NCBI GenBank assembly: GCA_947646655.1
Contig: CANSHI010000004.1
Span: forward strand, 1-64,000
Reading direction: 5' to 3'
DNA from: an uncultured bacterium
Lineage (GTDB): Bacteria > Bacillota_I > Bacilli_A > RF39 > UBA660
Length of the DNA: 64,000 nucleotides
The notes beneath the pieces were generated by a model. The model saw only the letters and a program-made list of their open reading frames with translations. It was not told the DNA's origin and searched no databases. The stretch's first letter is position 1, and the number at the start of each line of letters is the position of its first letter. Shown here in pieces: positions 18,588 through 27,174 of this stretch. A program made the translations under genes and the position numbers.

Positions 18588-19613
18588 ATGAAGAATATTT
18601 ACGATATGACTAGAGATGACTTAATTATGTGGTTAAGCACTTATAATATTAAATCTTTTAAAGCTATTCAAATATTTGAATGGTTATATGTGCATAGAGT
18701 TAAATCTTTTGACGAGATGACTAATTTAAAAAAAGAGTTGATAGAACTTCTTCAGGAGAACTTTAGCATATCAGATATAGCAATACGTAAAAAAGAAGAG
18801 AGTAGCGATGCTTTAAAGTATTTGTTCGAATTAAAAGATAATAATTTGATCGAAGCTGTCGTAATGAAGCATGATTATGGTGTAAGCGTATGTGTGTCTA
18901 GTCAAATTGGATGTAATATGGGATGTAAGTTTTGTGAAAGTGGCAAATTAAAAAGAGTACGCAACTTAGAGCCAGGAGAGATCATATTACAACTTTTAAA
19001 AATTGAAGAGGATGCTGGGTTTAAAATTAATTCAGTAGTTATCATGGGAATCGGTGAGCCTTTTGATAATTATGAGAATATAATTAAATTTCTTAAAATC
19101 GTAAACGATGCTAAAGGAATGGCTATAGGTGCTAGACATATAACTGTTTCGACTAGTGGATTGGTACCAAAAATACGTGAATTTGCCGATTTCCCTTTAC
19201 AGATTAATTTGGCAATTAGTTTACATGCCTCTAATGACAAGTTGAGAGAGGAAATAATGCCCATTAATAAAGTTTACAAAATTGGTGATATTTTAGAAGC
19301 GGTTAAATATTATATAGAAAAGACGAATAGACGTGTTACTATCGAATATTTACTTTTGAATAATGTGAATGACAGTAAAGAAGATGCCAATGAATTGTGT
19401 AAACTTCTCAGAGGTCTAAATGTTTACGTTAACTTGATACCTTATAATGAAACTAGCCACTTAGAGTTTGTAAAGTCTAGTCAAAAACGTAAAGATGAAT
19501 TTTTTGAAATTTTAAATAGAAATGGAATAACTGTAACGGTTCGTAGGGAGTTTGGTGGAAGTATTTCGGCTGCCTGTGGACAGTTACGAGCAAATGAGGT
19601 GAATAAATCATGA
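18588..19613 (+). CDS. rlmN: 23S rRNA (adenine-2503-C2)-methyltransferase / tRNA m2A37 enzyme
   Basis: Radical SAM enzyme of 341 residues. The cluster motif is CNMGCKFC, GIGEPF binds SAM, and the methyl-accepting Cys lies in SAACGQL close to the C-terminus. It methylates A2503 in 23S rRNA and A37 in some tRNAs. It heads the typical Firmicute order rlmN-stp-prkC-rsgA-rpe, with a 4-nt overlap to stp. Confidence 0.95.
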   Translation: MKNIYDMTRDDLIMWLSTYNIKSFKAIQIFEWLYVHRVKSFDEMTNLKKELIELLQENFSISDIAIRKKEESSDALKYLFELKDNNLIEAVVMKHDYGVSVCVSSQIGCNMGCKFCESGKLKRVRNLEPGEIILQLLKIEEDAGFKINSVVIMGIGEPFDNYENIIKFLKIVNDAKGMAIGARHITVSTSGLVPKIREFADFPLQINLAISLHASNDKLREEIMPINKVYKIGDILEAVKYYIEKTNRRVTIEYLLLNNVNDSKEDANELCKLLRGLNVYVNLIPYNETSHLEFVKSSQKRKDEFFEILNRNGITVTVRREFGGSISAACGQLRANEVNKS

Positions 19614-20353
19614 AGTCATTTTTTATAACTGATCCTGGTATTGTTAGGAGTCATAATGAAGATTCTGTTATCATCGTTAAAAATATGATGGATGAAATGA
19701 TGATGATCGTAGCTGATGGAATGGGTGGACATCGAGCTGGCGAAATCGCTAGTGGCATAGCTGTTTCTCATTTAGGGGATAGATTTAGAGCACTTTCTAG
19801 TATTGGAAGTAAACTCGATGCGATCAATTGGTTAGATGAAAATGTCGCAATAATAAATGCTGAAATAATAAAATATGCTAACTCTAATCCCGAATGCTTA
19901 GGAATGGGAACTACTTTAGTTGTAGCAATTTTGACCGATGAATTTTTAATATTTGGCAATGTAGGTGATTCGAGCGGTTTTGTATTAAAAAACGGAAAAT
20001 TACACAAAGTAACTAAAGATCATACTCTCGTAAATGTCCTAGTAGAATCTGGAGAGTTAACCGAAGAGGAAGCTATTAACCATCCTAAAAAAAATGTTTT
20101 GATGAGAGCTCTTGGTGTTTCGGATAAACAGGAATTGGATAAATTTTCGGTTGAAACAGATATCGATGCGATACTTCTCGCTAGTGATGGACTTACTAAT
20201 ATGTTAAGTGTTGAACAATTAGAACATATTTTAAACGATAACGAATTAGATATCGAAACTAAGTTACATAAATTAATTAAAAAGTGTAATTCTCGTGGGG
20301 GAACAGATAACATATCAGTAGCATATTTAGTTAAGGAGAGTAATGAATTATGA
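19610..20353 (+). CDS. stp: PP2C-type serine/threonine phosphatase
   Basis: Phosphatase (PrpC/Stp) of 247 residues. Metal-site motifs are DPGIVRSHNEDS, VADGMGGHRAGE, GNVGDSSGF, ASDGLTNM and GGTDNISVAYL. It reverses phosphorylation by the adjacent kinase PrkC. ATGA overlaps join it to rlmN and prkC. Confidence 0.95.
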   Translation: MKSFFITDPGIVRSHNEDSVIIVKNMMDEMMMIVADGMGGHRAGEIASGIAVSHLGDRFRALSSIGSKLDAINWLDENVAIINAEIIKYANSNPECLGMGTTLVVAILTDEFLIFGNVGDSSGFVLKNGKLHKVTKDHTLVNVLVESGELTEEEAINHPKKNVLMRALGVSDKQELDKFSVETDIDAILLASDGLTNMLSVEQLEHILNDNELDIETKLHKLIKKCNSRGGTDNISVAYLVKESNEL

Positions 20354-22089
20354 TAATGAAGGGGCAAAAGATTAACGATCGATATCAGATAATCAAATCG
20401 ATTGGCGAAGGTGGTATGGCGAACGTTTATCTTGCATATGATACAATACTCGATCGAAATGTAGCTGTCAAAGTGTTGCGTGGAGATTTATCGCAAGATG
20501 AAAAGTTTGTTAGACGTTTTCAAAGAGAAGCTTTGAGTGCCAGCAGTTTATCTCATCCGAACATAGTGGAAGTTTATGATGTTGGAGAAGACAACGGTTC
20601 CTATTATATGGTCATGGAATATATTGAGGGCAAACACTTAAAAGAGCTAATCAAAAAAAGAGGTAAGCTTACTTTAAGTGAAGTTATCGATATTATGAGT
20701 CAGGTGTGTGATGGTTTAGCAACGGCGCACGATTCTTATATTATACATAGAGATATAAAACCTCAAAATATAATGATATTAGATAGTGGGCTTGTAAAAA
20801 TTACTGACTTCGGAATTGCAATGGCTTTAAATTCTACTCAGCTAACACAGACAAATTCTGTCATGGGAAGTGTGCATTATTTGCCACCTGAACAAGCTAG
20901 TGGAAAAGGTTCTACTATGCAAAGTGATATATATTCGATGGGAATATTGATGTATGAACTTCTTACTGGTACACTTCCTTTTAAGGGAGACAATGCGGTA
21001 GAGATTGCACTAAAGCAACTTAAAGAGCCGATACCTAATCTGAAAGAAAAAATACCCGATGTGCCTAATTCGGTTGTAAATATAGTTAAAAGAGCAACTG
21101 CCAAAAATCAGAAAAATAGATATGCCGATGCAAGAGAAATGCTTGAAGATATAAAAACAGCAATGGATGATTCGAGAACTAATGAAGCCATAATTGAATT
21201 TAAGTTTCCAGAAGTAGAAGATTTAGACAAAAGTTCTAATAAAAAGATGAAGGAAACAGCGACTGTTAAAAAGCAGCCTAAAAAAGAAGAAGTTGTAGCG
21301 ACGAAAGTGACGGAGGATGAAGTGAAAAAAGAAAACAAATTGTTATTAATTTTGGGGGCAATATTCACTGGTATCGTAGTTCTTGTAACGGCTATATGTG
21401 TCATTTTGCCTCGTGTTACAAGTGTCGATAATGTTAGAGTTCCTGAGGTAGAAGGTATGGAGGAAGTTAAGGCTGAAGAGCTTTTAATGGAGGAAGGATT
21501 AAAAATTAATCCTGAACTACAGAAAGTCCCTTCTGATACAGTAGAAGAAGGCAAAGTCGTTAAGACGGATCCGGCTGCGGGAAGAACTGTTAAAGAAAAT
21601 ACCGAAGTTACTATTTATATTTCGAGTGGAGCAAATGCTCTTACGGTAGAAGATTATACAGGTAAAAACTATATCGAAGTTAAAACGAGAATAGAGACTC
21701 AGTATAAGATCAATGTCAAAACTGAAAAACGTACCGTAGATAATCCAGCAGATTATAAGGCAAGTGAAATAATCGATCAATATCCTAAACCTGGTGAGAG
21801 AGTAATCGAAGGCGGAACTTTAATTTTATACTATCCTGACATTGAAGAGTTATATCCCGATTTTACAACTGGAGATTATTCTTTAACAGAAATCGAAGAA
21901 TTTGCTAAAAAATATAACTTAAAATTTGAGGTAATCAATTTGCCGACAAATGAAAAGCCAGCGGGATCGATTATAAGTCAAAGTAGAAGTCCAAATACTC
22001 CTATAGCGCCTAATGCTAAATTCACTATTACGATTGCACAAGAAGAATATGAAGGCGAAGACGACATGGCCGAGGGCGACAATGAATAA
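20350..22089 (+). CDS. prkC: Serine/threonine protein kinase with PASTA repeats
   Basis: Kinase of 579 residues. An N-terminal Hanks kinase domain (about 9-270) carries GEGGMANV, VAVKVLR, HRDIKPQN (catalytic Asp) and DFGIA. One transmembrane helix (about 330-352) is followed by three extracellular PASTA domains (about 358-560), then an acidic tail. PASTA domains sense muropeptides or lipid II. In spore formers PrkC triggers germination; elsewhere it controls wall growth. AAGGAG lies before ATG 20350, and ATG 20356 is a close alternative. Confidence 0.95.
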   Translation: MIMKGQKINDRYQIIKSIGEGGMANVYLAYDTILDRNVAVKVLRGDLSQDEKFVRRFQREALSASSLSHPNIVEVYDVGEDNGSYYMVMEYIEGKHLKELIKKRGKLTLSEVIDIMSQVCDGLATAHDSYIIHRDIKPQNIMILDSGLVKITDFGIAMALNSTQLTQTNSVMGSVHYLPPEQASGKGSTMQSDIYSMGILMYELLTGTLPFKGDNAVEIALKQLKEPIPNLKEKIPDVPNSVVNIVKRATAKNQKNRYADAREMLEDIKTAMDDSRTNEAIIEFKFPEVEDLDKSSNKKMKETATVKKQPKKEEVVATKVTEDEVKKENKLLLILGAIFTGIVVLVTAICVILPRVTSVDNVRVPEVEGMEEVKAEELLMEEGLKINPELQKVPSDTVEEGKVVKTDPAAGRTVKENTEVTIYISSGANALTVEDYTGKNYIEVKTRIETQYKINVKTEKRTVDNPADYKASEIIDQYPKPGERVIEGGTLILYYPDIEELYPDFTTGDYSLTEIEEFAKKYNLKFEVINLPTNEKPAGSIISQSRSPNTPIAPNAKFTITIAQEEYEGEDDMAEGDNE

Positions 22090-22915
22090 GACAGGCAAAA
22101 TAATTCGTATCATTAGTAATCTATATACTGTTTTAGTAGATGGAACTTTATATGAAGCGAGAGCCCGTGGAAAATTTAGACATGAATCAGTAACCCCTCT
22201 AGCAGGGGACTTTGTCGTTATCGATACTGATACGAGCTATATAATGGAAATAAAGGAGAGAAAGAACGAACTTTTAAGACCGAGTATTGCCAATGTCGAT
22301 ATTGGACTCATTGTTACGAGTGTTAAAAAGCCCGATTTGAGTTTAAATTTATTAGATAAAGAATTAGTCGTTGTCGCTTCTAATGGAGTAGAGCCTGTTA
22401 TCGTTTTAACTAAATGCGACCTTTTGAGTGCTGAAGAGAAAGCTTGGATAGAAGATTTAGCTCAGTATTATAAAAAAATCGGGTATAAGGTTTTAACTAA
22501 TGAGAATTTGGGCGAGCTTAAAGAAATTATAAAAGGAAAGACAGTTGTTTTGACAGGGCAAACAGGTGCTGGGAAGTCTACACTTTTAAATAAGTTAGAT
22601 AAAACATTAAACTTGAAGACAAGTCCTATAAGTGAAGCACTAGGTAGGGGGATTCACACTACTCGTCATGTCGAACTGTTCGAAGTGGCAGGTGCTTACA
22701 TAGCGGATACACCTGGATTTAGTGCACTAGATATCAATTTGAGCGAGAAAGAATTGGCTAAATGGTTTCCAGAATTTAGAGGAGCTACTTGTAAATATAA
22801 AGACTGTATGCATGATAAAGAAAATATATGCGGTGTTAAGCTTAGACTGCAAGAGGGACGAATTTTAAAGAGCAGATATGAAAATTATATAAAGTTTAAG
22901 GGTGATTTGAAGTGA
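22082..22915 (+). CDS. rsgA: Ribosome small-subunit-dependent GTPase A
   Basis: Circularly permuted GTPase of 277 residues. An OB-fold N-terminus is followed by TKCD (G4), GQTGAGKST (P-loop) and DTPGFS (G3) in permuted order, and a zinc-binding tail with CKYKDCMHDKENICG. It assists late 30S maturation. The true start is ATG 22082, overlapping the prkC stop by 8 nt. Confidence 0.94.
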   Translation: MNKTGKIIRIISNLYTVLVDGTLYEARARGKFRHESVTPLAGDFVVIDTDTSYIMEIKERKNELLRPSIANVDIGLIVTSVKKPDLSLNLLDKELVVVASNGVEPVIVLTKCDLLSAEEKAWIEDLAQYYKKIGYKVLTNENLGELKEIIKGKTVVLTGQTGAGKSTLLNKLDKTLNLKTSPISEALGRGIHTTRHVELFEVAGAYIADTPGFSALDINLSEKELAKWFPEFRGATCKYKDCMHDKENICGVKLRLQEGRILKSRYENYIKFKGDLK

Positions 22916-23550
22916 ATATAGCAGTATCGATTTTAACTAGTAATTATGATGAGGAAGAGACAATTGAGAGAATTAATAAGACAGATGCTTCAGAGTTACA
23001 TGTCGATGTAATGGACGGCCATTTTGTTTCTAATAAGACGTCTTTTAAACATTTAGAAAAAAGTAAAAAAAAGCTAGATATACATTTGATGGTTTCGAGG
23101 CCTTTTGAATATATATCAAGATATGCTTTATTTAAAAATGCCGAGTATATCGTCATACATGTCGAGTTAGAGGACAATTTAGAAGATCTTTTATCTTATA
23201 TAAAGTCCCGCGGTTTAAAGTGTGGACTTGCCATTAATCCAAATACTCCTATAAGTCAATTGAATCCTTATTTGGAATTAATAGATGAAGTTTTAATGAT
23301 GAGTGTCGAACCAGGTCTGGGTGCTCAGAAAATGTTAGACAATGTAGAAGATAGATTGCTTGAGTTAGTCGACATAAGAAATAAAGGCTATAATTTTAGA
23401 ATAGTTGTCGATGGAGGAGTTAACGATCAGACTATAAATAGAGTTAAAATGGCGGATGTAGTAGTTTCTGGATCATTTATATGTAAAAGTGAAGACTATC
23501 AAAAACAACTCGATCAACTTAGACTTTCCAAAGATGAGAAAAAATGTTAG
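22912..23550 (+). CDS. rpe: Ribulose-phosphate 3-epimerase family protein
   Basis: TIM-barrel protein of 212 residues starting at GTG (GTGA overlap with rsgA). Metal/phosphate motifs are HVDVMDGHFV, DIHLMV, VEPGLGAQKM and VDGGVN. It interconverts ribulose-5-P and xylulose-5-P. The N-terminus reads SILTSNYD in place of the usual SILSADF, and the usual GFGGQ is GLGAQ. This is a diverged copy, so substrate specificity should be treated with some caution. Confidence 0.85.
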   Translation: MNIAVSILTSNYDEEETIERINKTDASELHVDVMDGHFVSNKTSFKHLEKSKKKLDIHLMVSRPFEYISRYALFKNAEYIVIHVELEDNLEDLLSYIKSRGLKCGLAINPNTPISQLNPYLELIDEVLMMSVEPGLGAQKMLDNVEDRLLELVDIRNKGYNFRIVVDGGVNDQTINRVKMADVVVSGSFICKSEDYQKQLDQLRLSKDEKKC

Positions 23551-23577
23551 AATATGGAAGAAGGAAGTGTGTGAACA

Positions 23578-24099
23578 ATGCAGCAAATCGTTATAAAAAA
23601 GTATGAAAGTAAAAAAAGCATTTTGACACCGATAATATTTTTAGTGATCGGCATTTTGCTATTTGTAAATCCAGGTGGAATAAGCGAGTTTATCTCATAT
23701 ATAATTGGAGGAGTCTTTTTAGCACTTGGAATTTCTAAATTTATTTTCGATAAGAGGAGAAATGATCATACGACAGGTGACACTTTTTATAGTATTGTCA
23801 TGATCGCTTTAGGTATCATTTTTATCGCTTTTTCAGGAACAATAGAATTTTTAGTGAGACTAGCGATGGGCATTTGGATTATTATAAACGGTTTAAATAC
23901 TATTGCTGTCGGTGCTAATTTGATGAAAGTAAATAAGCGTTCGATGTTGAGTTTGATAATTGGTTTTGTATTATTAATTATGGGTGTTTATACGATATTA
24001 GTTGCCAATTTGATGTTTCAAACTTTAGGTATTGTAATAACTATATATGCAGTTCTTGAAATAATCGATTATATATATGTTCAAATTAAATCGAGATAG
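23578..24099 (+). CDS. DUF308/HdeD-like membrane protein
   Basis: Predicted protein of 173 residues with six short hydrophobic segments in three helical pairs, the repeat typical of DUF308. GAAGGAAG precedes ATG 23578. It sits between rpe and sufC. The function is unknown. Confidence 0.75.
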   Translation: MQQIVIKKYESKKSILTPIIFLVIGILLFVNPGGISEFISYIIGGVFLALGISKFIFDKRRNDHTTGDTFYSIVMIALGIIFIAFSGTIEFLVRLAMGIWIIINGLNTIAVGANLMKVNKRSMLSLIIGFVLLIMGVYTILVANLMFQTLGIVITIYAVLEIIDYIYVQIKSR

Positions 24100-24110
24100 G
24101 AGGACATTTT

Positions 24111-24848
24111 ATGCTTAAAATTAAAAATTTACATGTCGAGGCCGATGGAAAAAAGATTATAAATGGTCTTAACTTGAATATAGTAGATGGTGAAATTGCC
24201 GTTGTGATGGGGCCAAATGGTGTTGGTAAAAGTACGATATGTAAAACGATCATGGGGGATCAAAACTATAAAATTACAAAAGGTTCTATAAATTATAATG
24301 GTGTCGATTTGTTAGAAAAACGCACAGATGAAATAGCCCTTTTAGGGGTCTTTTTACTGATGCAAAATCCTGTTAGTATTCCCGGCGTTACAAATGCAGA
24401 AATGTTAAGAGTAGCTAGTGGTGAGCGAGGAATTAACGAATCGATTTTTGAGTTTAATAAAAGGTTGAACGAAGCTACTTTGAAGTTGGATATCGATAAG
24501 AGTTATATTCATCACAATATAAATGAGTTTATGAGTGGTGGTGAAAAGAAAAAAAATGAGATGTTACAAATCGAAATATTAAAGCCAGGATTAATTTTAC
24601 TCGATGAATTAGATAGTGGGCTAGATATCGATTCCTTAAAAATTTTAGCTACTAGACTTTATAATTATAGTAAAGAGAATAAGGCTTCAATCTTGATAAT
24701 TACACATCATGTCAATATTTTAGAGTATTTGCAACCCGATAAGGTTTATGTCTTAGAGGATGGAAAAATACAAGCTGAGGGAGATTTAAGTTTAGCAAAA
24801 AAAATAGAAAAATTAGGCTTTAAAGGGGCGTTTAATGGATGTGAATAA
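24111..24848 (+). CDS. sufC: SUF system ABC-type ATPase SufC
   Basis: ABC ATPase of 245 residues: Walker A GPNGVGKST, signature MSGGEKKKNE, Walker B LILLDELDSGLD, H-loop ITHH. SufC powers Fe-S cluster assembly on SufB/SufD. GGAGG precedes the ATG. It overlaps the following sufBD-like gene by 14 nt. Confidence 0.95.
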   Translation: MLKIKNLHVEADGKKIINGLNLNIVDGEIAVVMGPNGVGKSTICKTIMGDQNYKITKGSINYNGVDLLEKRTDEIALLGVFLLMQNPVSIPGVTNAEMLRVASGERGINESIFEFNKRLNEATLKLDIDKSYIHHNINEFMSGGEKKKNEMLQIEILKPGLILLDELDSGLDIDSLKILATRLYNYSKENKASILIITHHVNILEYLQPDKVYVLEDGKIQAEGDLSLAKKIEKLGFKGAFNGCE

Positions 24849-25512
24849 AGGAGAAGAGAATAAAATATTATTGACAGATGATATAGTTTATTTGGATAAG
24901 TTTGTAAAAAAGTCATTTGTAAGAGTTGTAGGGAATTGTACTTTAAATGCGATTAACTTACACAATAATATGAGTTTAAGAATAGAAATCGATAAAAACA
25001 GTGTGCTCGTTTTAAACATTTTTGATTATGCTGTTTTAAATGAAGTTACTTTGGATATTACTTTAGATGATGGAGCAAGTTTGATATTAAACGATGCTTT
25101 TATAGCTGATGTAAAATATGGATTATATATCGATACTAAGTTATATGGTTCGAATGCGAGCGTTTATGTCAATGTTAGAGGGATCAATGAAGAAAATGCT
25201 ACATCTACTGTCATAATGAATGGATGTGTAGCTGGTGGTATAGATGGTGTTACATTAAATGAATATGCTAAAGTGATCAACAAAAGTGATAACTCGGCTG
25301 TATTAATTCCTAATTTAATAGTAAATACTAATGAAGTGGAAGCGAATCATGGTGTAAGTATCGGAAGTATAAATTGTGATGAGCTATTTTATTTAATGAG
25401 TAAAGGCATTAGCAATAGCGATGCATCTAAAATGATTGAAAATGGTTTTTTGTTATCAATTATGGATGAAGATGTAAAAGAAAAAATTAAAAATGTTCTT
25501 GTGGGGAGGTGA
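24835..25512 (+). CDS. sufD: Short SufB/SufD-family Fe-S scaffold subunit
   Basis: Protein of 225 residues matching only the beta-helix core and C-terminus of SufB/SufD. The conserved EANHGVSIGSINCDELFYLMSKGIS closes the domain (SufC-interaction region), with Cys, here in INCDELF, and His, here in NHGVS, visible. Ordinary SufD is about 430 residues and SufB about 470; the N-terminal helical half is absent. No other SufB/SufD gene lies in this operon or the window. It may work as a homodimeric scaffold. The symbol is by position. Confidence 0.85.
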   Translation: MDVNKGEENKILLTDDIVYLDKFVKKSFVRVVGNCTLNAINLHNNMSLRIEIDKNSVLVLNIFDYAVLNEVTLDITLDDGASLILNDAFIADVKYGLYIDTKLYGSNASVYVNVRGINEENATSTVIMNGCVAGGIDGVTLNEYAKVINKSDNSAVLIPNLIVNTNEVEANHGVSIGSINCDELFYLMSKGISNSDASKMIENGFLLSIMDEDVKEKIKNVLVGR

Positions 25513-25517
25513 TTAAC

Positions 25518-26717
25518 ATGAATTTCAAAGATGATTTTTCCATGTTAAATAAAGACTTAGTCTATTTAGATAATGGGGCAACGACTTTTAAACCATCTTG
25601 TGTCATCGAGGCTATGAACGATTATTATGAAAATTATACTGCGAATGCTCACCGAGGCGATTACGATATCAGTTTGAAGGTAGATATTGCCTATGAAGGA
25701 GTAAGAGATAAGGTACAACAATTTATTAATGCTCGCCACCGTGAAGAAATTATTTTTACCTCTGGAGCAACAGAAGCATTAAATATGATAGTATCGGGCT
25801 TTTTTGAACACGTTTTAGAACCTGGAGATGAAGTAATCATTTCGGAGGCAGAACATGCATCTAATGTTTTACCTTGGTTTAGGTTGGCTAATAAAAAAGG
25901 AATCGTTATTAAATACGTACCCTTAGATGAACACTTACATGTTACTTTAGATGCTATTAGGAAAACGGTCTCGCCTCGTACTAAGGTAATCGCTTTAGCA
26001 GAGATCACCAATGTTGTGGGGGATGTTAGACCGATAAAAGATATATGTGCTTATGCGCATAGTCGCGATATTTTCGTAGTGTGTGACGGTTCACAGAGCG
26101 TTCCTCATAAAGTAACAGATGTGCAAGATAACGATGTCGACTTTTTAGCATTTTCAGCTCATAAAATGTGCGGACCAACTGGAGTAGGAGTTTTATATGG
26201 ACGAATGGAACTTCTAGAAGAGTTAGAACCTGTCAATTTTGGTGGAGGGATGAACGAATCTTTTGATAATGAGAATGCAATATTTTTAAAAGAATTGCCA
26301 GCAAGATTAGAAGCTGGGACACCTAATATTGCTGGAGTCATAGGTCTTGGAGCAGCGATAGATTATTTAATTAAGGTAGGACTTGATAATATTTATTATC
26401 ATGAGATTACTTTAAAAAAATACTTGGTAGAAAAATTGGCGACAATTAAGCACATCGATATAATAAATGAAGAATGTGATAGTGGAATTTTAGCATTCAA
26501 TGTAGATGGCATTTTTCCTCAAGACGTCGCAATATATTTGAGCAAATATAACGTCTGTGTTAGAGCAGGGAATCACTGTGCTAAAATATTAAAGAAGAGT
26601 GTAGGAGTTAGAAATACGATTAGAATCAGTCTATACTTTTATAATACGAAAGAAGAAATCGATTGTTTAGTGGAACTATTAAAAGATCGCGATAAAATTA
26701 TGAAGGAAATGATATAG
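25518..26717 (+). CDS. sufS: Cysteine desulfurase SufS
   Basis: PLP enzyme of 399 residues. The PLP lysine lies in FSAHKMCGPTGVG, and the catalytic Cys in RAGNHCAKI, the group II desulfurase form. It delivers sulphur from cysteine to the SufU-type partner encoded next. The start at ATG 25518 (MNFKDDF) is chosen because GGGGAGG lies 9 nt upstream. Confidence 0.95.
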   Translation: MNFKDDFSMLNKDLVYLDNGATTFKPSCVIEAMNDYYENYTANAHRGDYDISLKVDIAYEGVRDKVQQFINARHREEIIFTSGATEALNMIVSGFFEHVLEPGDEVIISEAEHASNVLPWFRLANKKGIVIKYVPLDEHLHVTLDAIRKTVSPRTKVIALAEITNVVGDVRPIKDICAYAHSRDIFVVCDGSQSVPHKVTDVQDNDVDFLAFSAHKMCGPTGVGVLYGRMELLEELEPVNFGGGMNESFDNENAIFLKELPARLEAGTPNIAGVIGLGAAIDYLIKVGLDNIYYHEITLKKYLVEKLATIKHIDIINEECDSGILAFNVDGIFPQDVAIYLSKYNVCVRAGNHCAKILKKSVGVRNTIRISLYFYNTKEEIDCLVELLKDRDKIMKEMI

Positions 26718-27155
26718 ATGGATGCAAATTTAAAAAGAGAAATAATGCTAGATAATTATCAAAATCCCGCGAATAGAGGGAAACCTGTAGATGAGAATTA
26801 TATCTCTGTCAATTCAAATAATTCCTCTTGTATCGATAATATAGATCTATGGGTTTTAATAAAAGATGATGTTATACATGATATAAAATTTATGGGTGAG
26901 GCGTGTGCTATAAGTACGGCAAGTACTTCTATAATGACGAAAGAGTTAATCGGTAAAAGTCTTGATGATGTTAAAAAAATTATAGAAAACTTTTATAATA
27001 TGATTGAAGAGCGAGAATACGAAAAAGAACTGTTTAGCGAAGCTATAGTGTTTGATGAAATATACAAGCAAGCAAATAGAAAAACTTGTGCCACACTTCC
27101 TTATAAAGGTATATTGGATGCAATTAAAATATATGAGAACAATAAAAAAGCATGA
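26718..27155 (+). CDS. sufU: SufU-type zinc sulphurtransferase
   Basis: IscU-like protein of 145 residues with three Cys ligands in SSCIDNI, GEACAIS and RKTCATLP. The spacing and MTKELIGKS insertion fit SufU, the zinc-dependent sulphur acceptor that partners SufS in Firmicutes, rather than a scaffold IscU. It abuts sufS with no gap and ends the operon. Confidence 0.9.
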   Translation: MDANLKREIMLDNYQNPANRGKPVDENYISVNSNNSSCIDNIDLWVLIKDDVIHDIKFMGEACAISTASTSIMTKELIGKSLDDVKKIIENFYNMIEEREYEKELFSEAIVFDEIYKQANRKTCATLPYKGILDAIKIYENNKKA

Positions 27156-27168
27156 GATATGCTTTTTT
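27144..27168. terminator. Bidirectional terminator between suf operon and minus-strand gene
   Basis: AAAAAAGCAT-GAGAT-ATGCTTTTTT stem with A and T runs on both sides. It serves the converging operons. Confidence 0.85.
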
Positions 27169-27174
27169 ATAATA

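Noticed and set aside
20877-21554. Long open frames on the minus strand opposite prkC, and similar frames opposite other genes.
   Set aside because: They lack ribosome binding sites and promoters and mirror the codon pattern of the plus-strand genes.
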